Source of the DNA: Rhodoferax sp.
GTDB taxonomy: Bacteria; Pseudomonadota; Gammaproteobacteria; Burkholderiales; Burkholderiaceae_C
DNA length: 9,636 nt
Direction: 5' to 3'
Assembly (NCBI GenBank): GCA_021731215.1
Contig: JAKFXU010000041.1
Location: 1-9,636, forward strand
Of this stretch, positions 9,018 through 9,636 are shown piece after piece; position 1 is the stretch's first letter; each line of letters starts with the position of its first letter. The notes under the pieces are model-generated. The model was not told where the DNA came from and did no database searches. It worked only from the letters and a program-made list of their open reading frames with translations. The position numbers were made by a program, and so were the translations under genes.

Positions 9018-9347
9018 ATGGCCATCCCGCACGCAAACTCAGGTCAGCCCATCGATGTTCGCCCTTTCGGCTCCGGCTTGTCGAATGCGCGAACGGTTGC
9101 GCTCTTCAAGACCGATGAACTTGAAGTCATTCGCCTGGTACTGCCGGCCGGCAAGTCGATGCCGCAGCACAAGGTGGCCGGCGACATCACGATCCAGTGC
9201 CTGGAGGGAAAGATCGAAGTAACGGACGAAAACCACACGCAGACCCTGCAAGCCGGCCAACTGGTGTACTTGTCGGGTGGCGTGCTGCACAGTTTTCTCG
9301 GACTTGAAGACGCGTCGGGTCTGATCACGATCGTGCTGCGCAGGTAG
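9018..9347 (+). CDS. Small single-domain cupin protein
   Basis: This 109-residue protein fits a single cupin beta-barrel. Motif 1 spans LPAGKSMPQHKVAGDITIQ and then CLEG (42-64), and motif 2 is GQLVYLSGGVLHSFLG (80-95). The usual metal-binding pattern is incomplete: of the motif 1 HxH...E set only His51 is obvious, with Lys52 and Asp56 or Gln60 in neighbouring places, while motif 2 keeps His91 but has Ser where Pro is usual. It may bind metal with fewer ligands or none, so an enzymatic role cannot be assigned. The start at 9018 has GGAG 11 nt upstream, a slightly long spacing. There is no signal peptide. It stands alone, divergent from uvrB, and is followed by a repeat element with a terminator-like hairpin. 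Confidence 0.85.
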   Translation: MAIPHANSGQPIDVRPFGSGLSNARTVALFKTDELEVIRLVLPAGKSMPQHKVAGDITIQCLEGKIEVTDENHTQTLQAGQLVYLSGGVLHSFLGLEDASGLITIVLRR

Positions 9348-9364
9348 CTCGCTGCACCTTAAGC

Positions 9365-9443
9365 CTGGCCCCCACGCTTGTCACTTCGTGTACTGCGCTG
9401 CCCCCCAAGGGGGCTAGCCTTGCTTGGTGCGGCCCGGCGCGGC
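9365..9443. repeat. Dispersed-repeat-like C/G-rich intergenic element
   Basis: This stretch, with CCCCCACGCTTGTCACTTCG followed by TGTACTGCGCTGCCCCCCAA and then a GGGGGC/GCGGCCCGGC tail, resembles an intergenic repeat I associate with Comamonadaceae genomes. Only one copy is in this window, so the repeat status comes from memory of related genomes and not from the sequence itself. Boundaries are approximate. It contains two mutually exclusive pairings for the GGGGG block: with 9401-9405, or with 9369-9373 as part of 13-nt arms that match at 11 positions (9361-9373 with 9409-9421). Confidence 0.55.
9400..9414 (+). terminator. Terminator-like hairpin after the cupin gene
   Basis: GCCCCC and GGGGGC form a 6-bp all-GC stem around a CAA loop, 52 nt after the cupin stop. 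No U tract follows, so it is not a classical rho-independent terminator; it may act as a pause or 3'-end-protecting hairpin. Confidence 0.4.
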
Positions 9444-9471
9444 GGCTTAACGCGGGGCCAACCGCGTTGCC
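9444..9471 (+). other. Strong hairpin upstream of the aminotransferase gene
   Basis: AACGCGG (9449-9455) pairs perfectly with CCGCGTT (9462-9468) around a GGCCAA loop. GGC (9444-9446) can extend the stem with GCC (9469-9471) across a two-T bulge. There is no U tract. It lies about 12 nt before a possible -10 box, so it is probably DNA-level or upstream-transcript structure and not part of the aminotransferase mRNA leader. Confidence 0.5.
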
Positions 9472-9482
9472 GGCGCGCTCGC

Positions 9483-9488
9483 TAAAAT
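9483..9488 (+). promoter_or_regulatory. Candidate -10 box for the aminotransferase gene
   Basis: TAAAAT matches the -10 consensus at five of six positions, 70 nt before the start codon. No good -35 hexamer lies at 16-18 bp spacing. It would give a leader of roughly 65 nt. Confidence 0.35.
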
Positions 9489-9558
9489 GCAGCGCAAGCG
9501 GGCAACACAGCGCTGCTTTCGATTTATTCTGAGCCTTCTCTTTACACAGGACCCTCCC

Positions 9559-9636
9559 ATGTCTCTCTTTTCCGCCGTCGAAATGGCCCCGCGCGATCCG
9601 ATTCTGGGCTTGAACGAGCAATTCAATGCCGACCCC
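9559..9636 (+). CDS. Aspartate/aromatic amino-acid aminotransferase, N-terminal part
   Basis: The 26 codons present begin MSLFSAVEMAPRDPILGLNE and run off the right edge. This N-terminus is characteristic of class I pyridoxal-phosphate aminotransferases of the AspC/TyrB group, where A-P-x-D-P-I-L-G-L is well conserved; they transfer amino groups between 2-oxoglutarate and aspartate, tyrosine or phenylalanine. The catalytic lysine and other PLP residues lie outside the window, so AspC and TyrB cannot be told apart. The ATG has AGGA 7 nt upstream. As I recall, an aminotransferase gene next to a divergent uvrB is common in Comamonadaceae; here the cupin gene and repeat lie between them. Confidence 0.85.
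   Translation, partial: MSLFSAVEMAPRDPILGLNEQFNADP

Noticed and set aside
9325..9621. A 98-codon open frame on the - strand over the repeat region
   Set aside because: It runs through the dispersed-repeat-like element and antisense to the aminotransferase start. Translations of such repeats often appear as false hypothetical proteins.

Overview
The window looks like a core-genome segment of a betaproteobacterium, most likely a Comamonadaceae member (Rhodoferax/Polaromonas-like). I infer this from the protein sequences, the fairly high GC with many GC-ending codons, the gene order, and a C/G-rich intergenic repeat of a type I associate with that family. No database search was possible, so the genus is only a suggestion.

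Layout, left to right. Positions 1-435 hold the possible tail of an unidentified + strand gene, a stretch without a recognisable gene, and a hairpin terminator. Then, all on the - strand and therefore read from right to left, come uvrB (8841-6700), the iron-sulfur cluster assembly operon iscR-iscS-iscU-iscA-hscB-hscA-fdx (6611-1285), dnaQ (1254-550) and a tRNA-Val(CAC) gene (510-436). To the right of uvrB, on the + strand, lie a small cupin gene (9018-9347), an intergenic region with a dispersed-repeat-like element and two hairpins, and the first 26 codons of an aspartate/aromatic amino-acid aminotransferase gene (from 9559).

How the genes work together. IscS takes sulfur from cysteine and IscU is the scaffold on which [2Fe-2S] clusters form. 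HscB (J-protein) and HscA (Hsp70) bind IscU, which carries the LPPVK chaperone-recognition motif, and promote cluster release. Fdx supplies electrons, IscA is an A-type carrier, and IscR is the Fe-S-sensing regulator. A good match to a type 1 IscR operator overlaps an extended -10 promoter just upstream of iscR, which fits the classical negative feedback loop. Gaps within the operon are short (a 4-nt overlap to 51 nt). No terminator is visible between fdx and dnaQ, so the proofreading exonuclease gene probably shares the transcript. iscX, which follows fdx in Escherichia coli, is not present here.

I found no evidence of an undescribed system. The window has no CRISPR array, intact mobile element, toxin-antitoxin pair or defence cassette. 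The points most worth checking are a cysteine cluster (C-x8-C-x2-C-x2-C) in the HscA nucleotide-binding domain, the AT-rich iscR-iscS junction, the repeat and hairpins in front of the aminotransferase gene, and the unexplained left edge.
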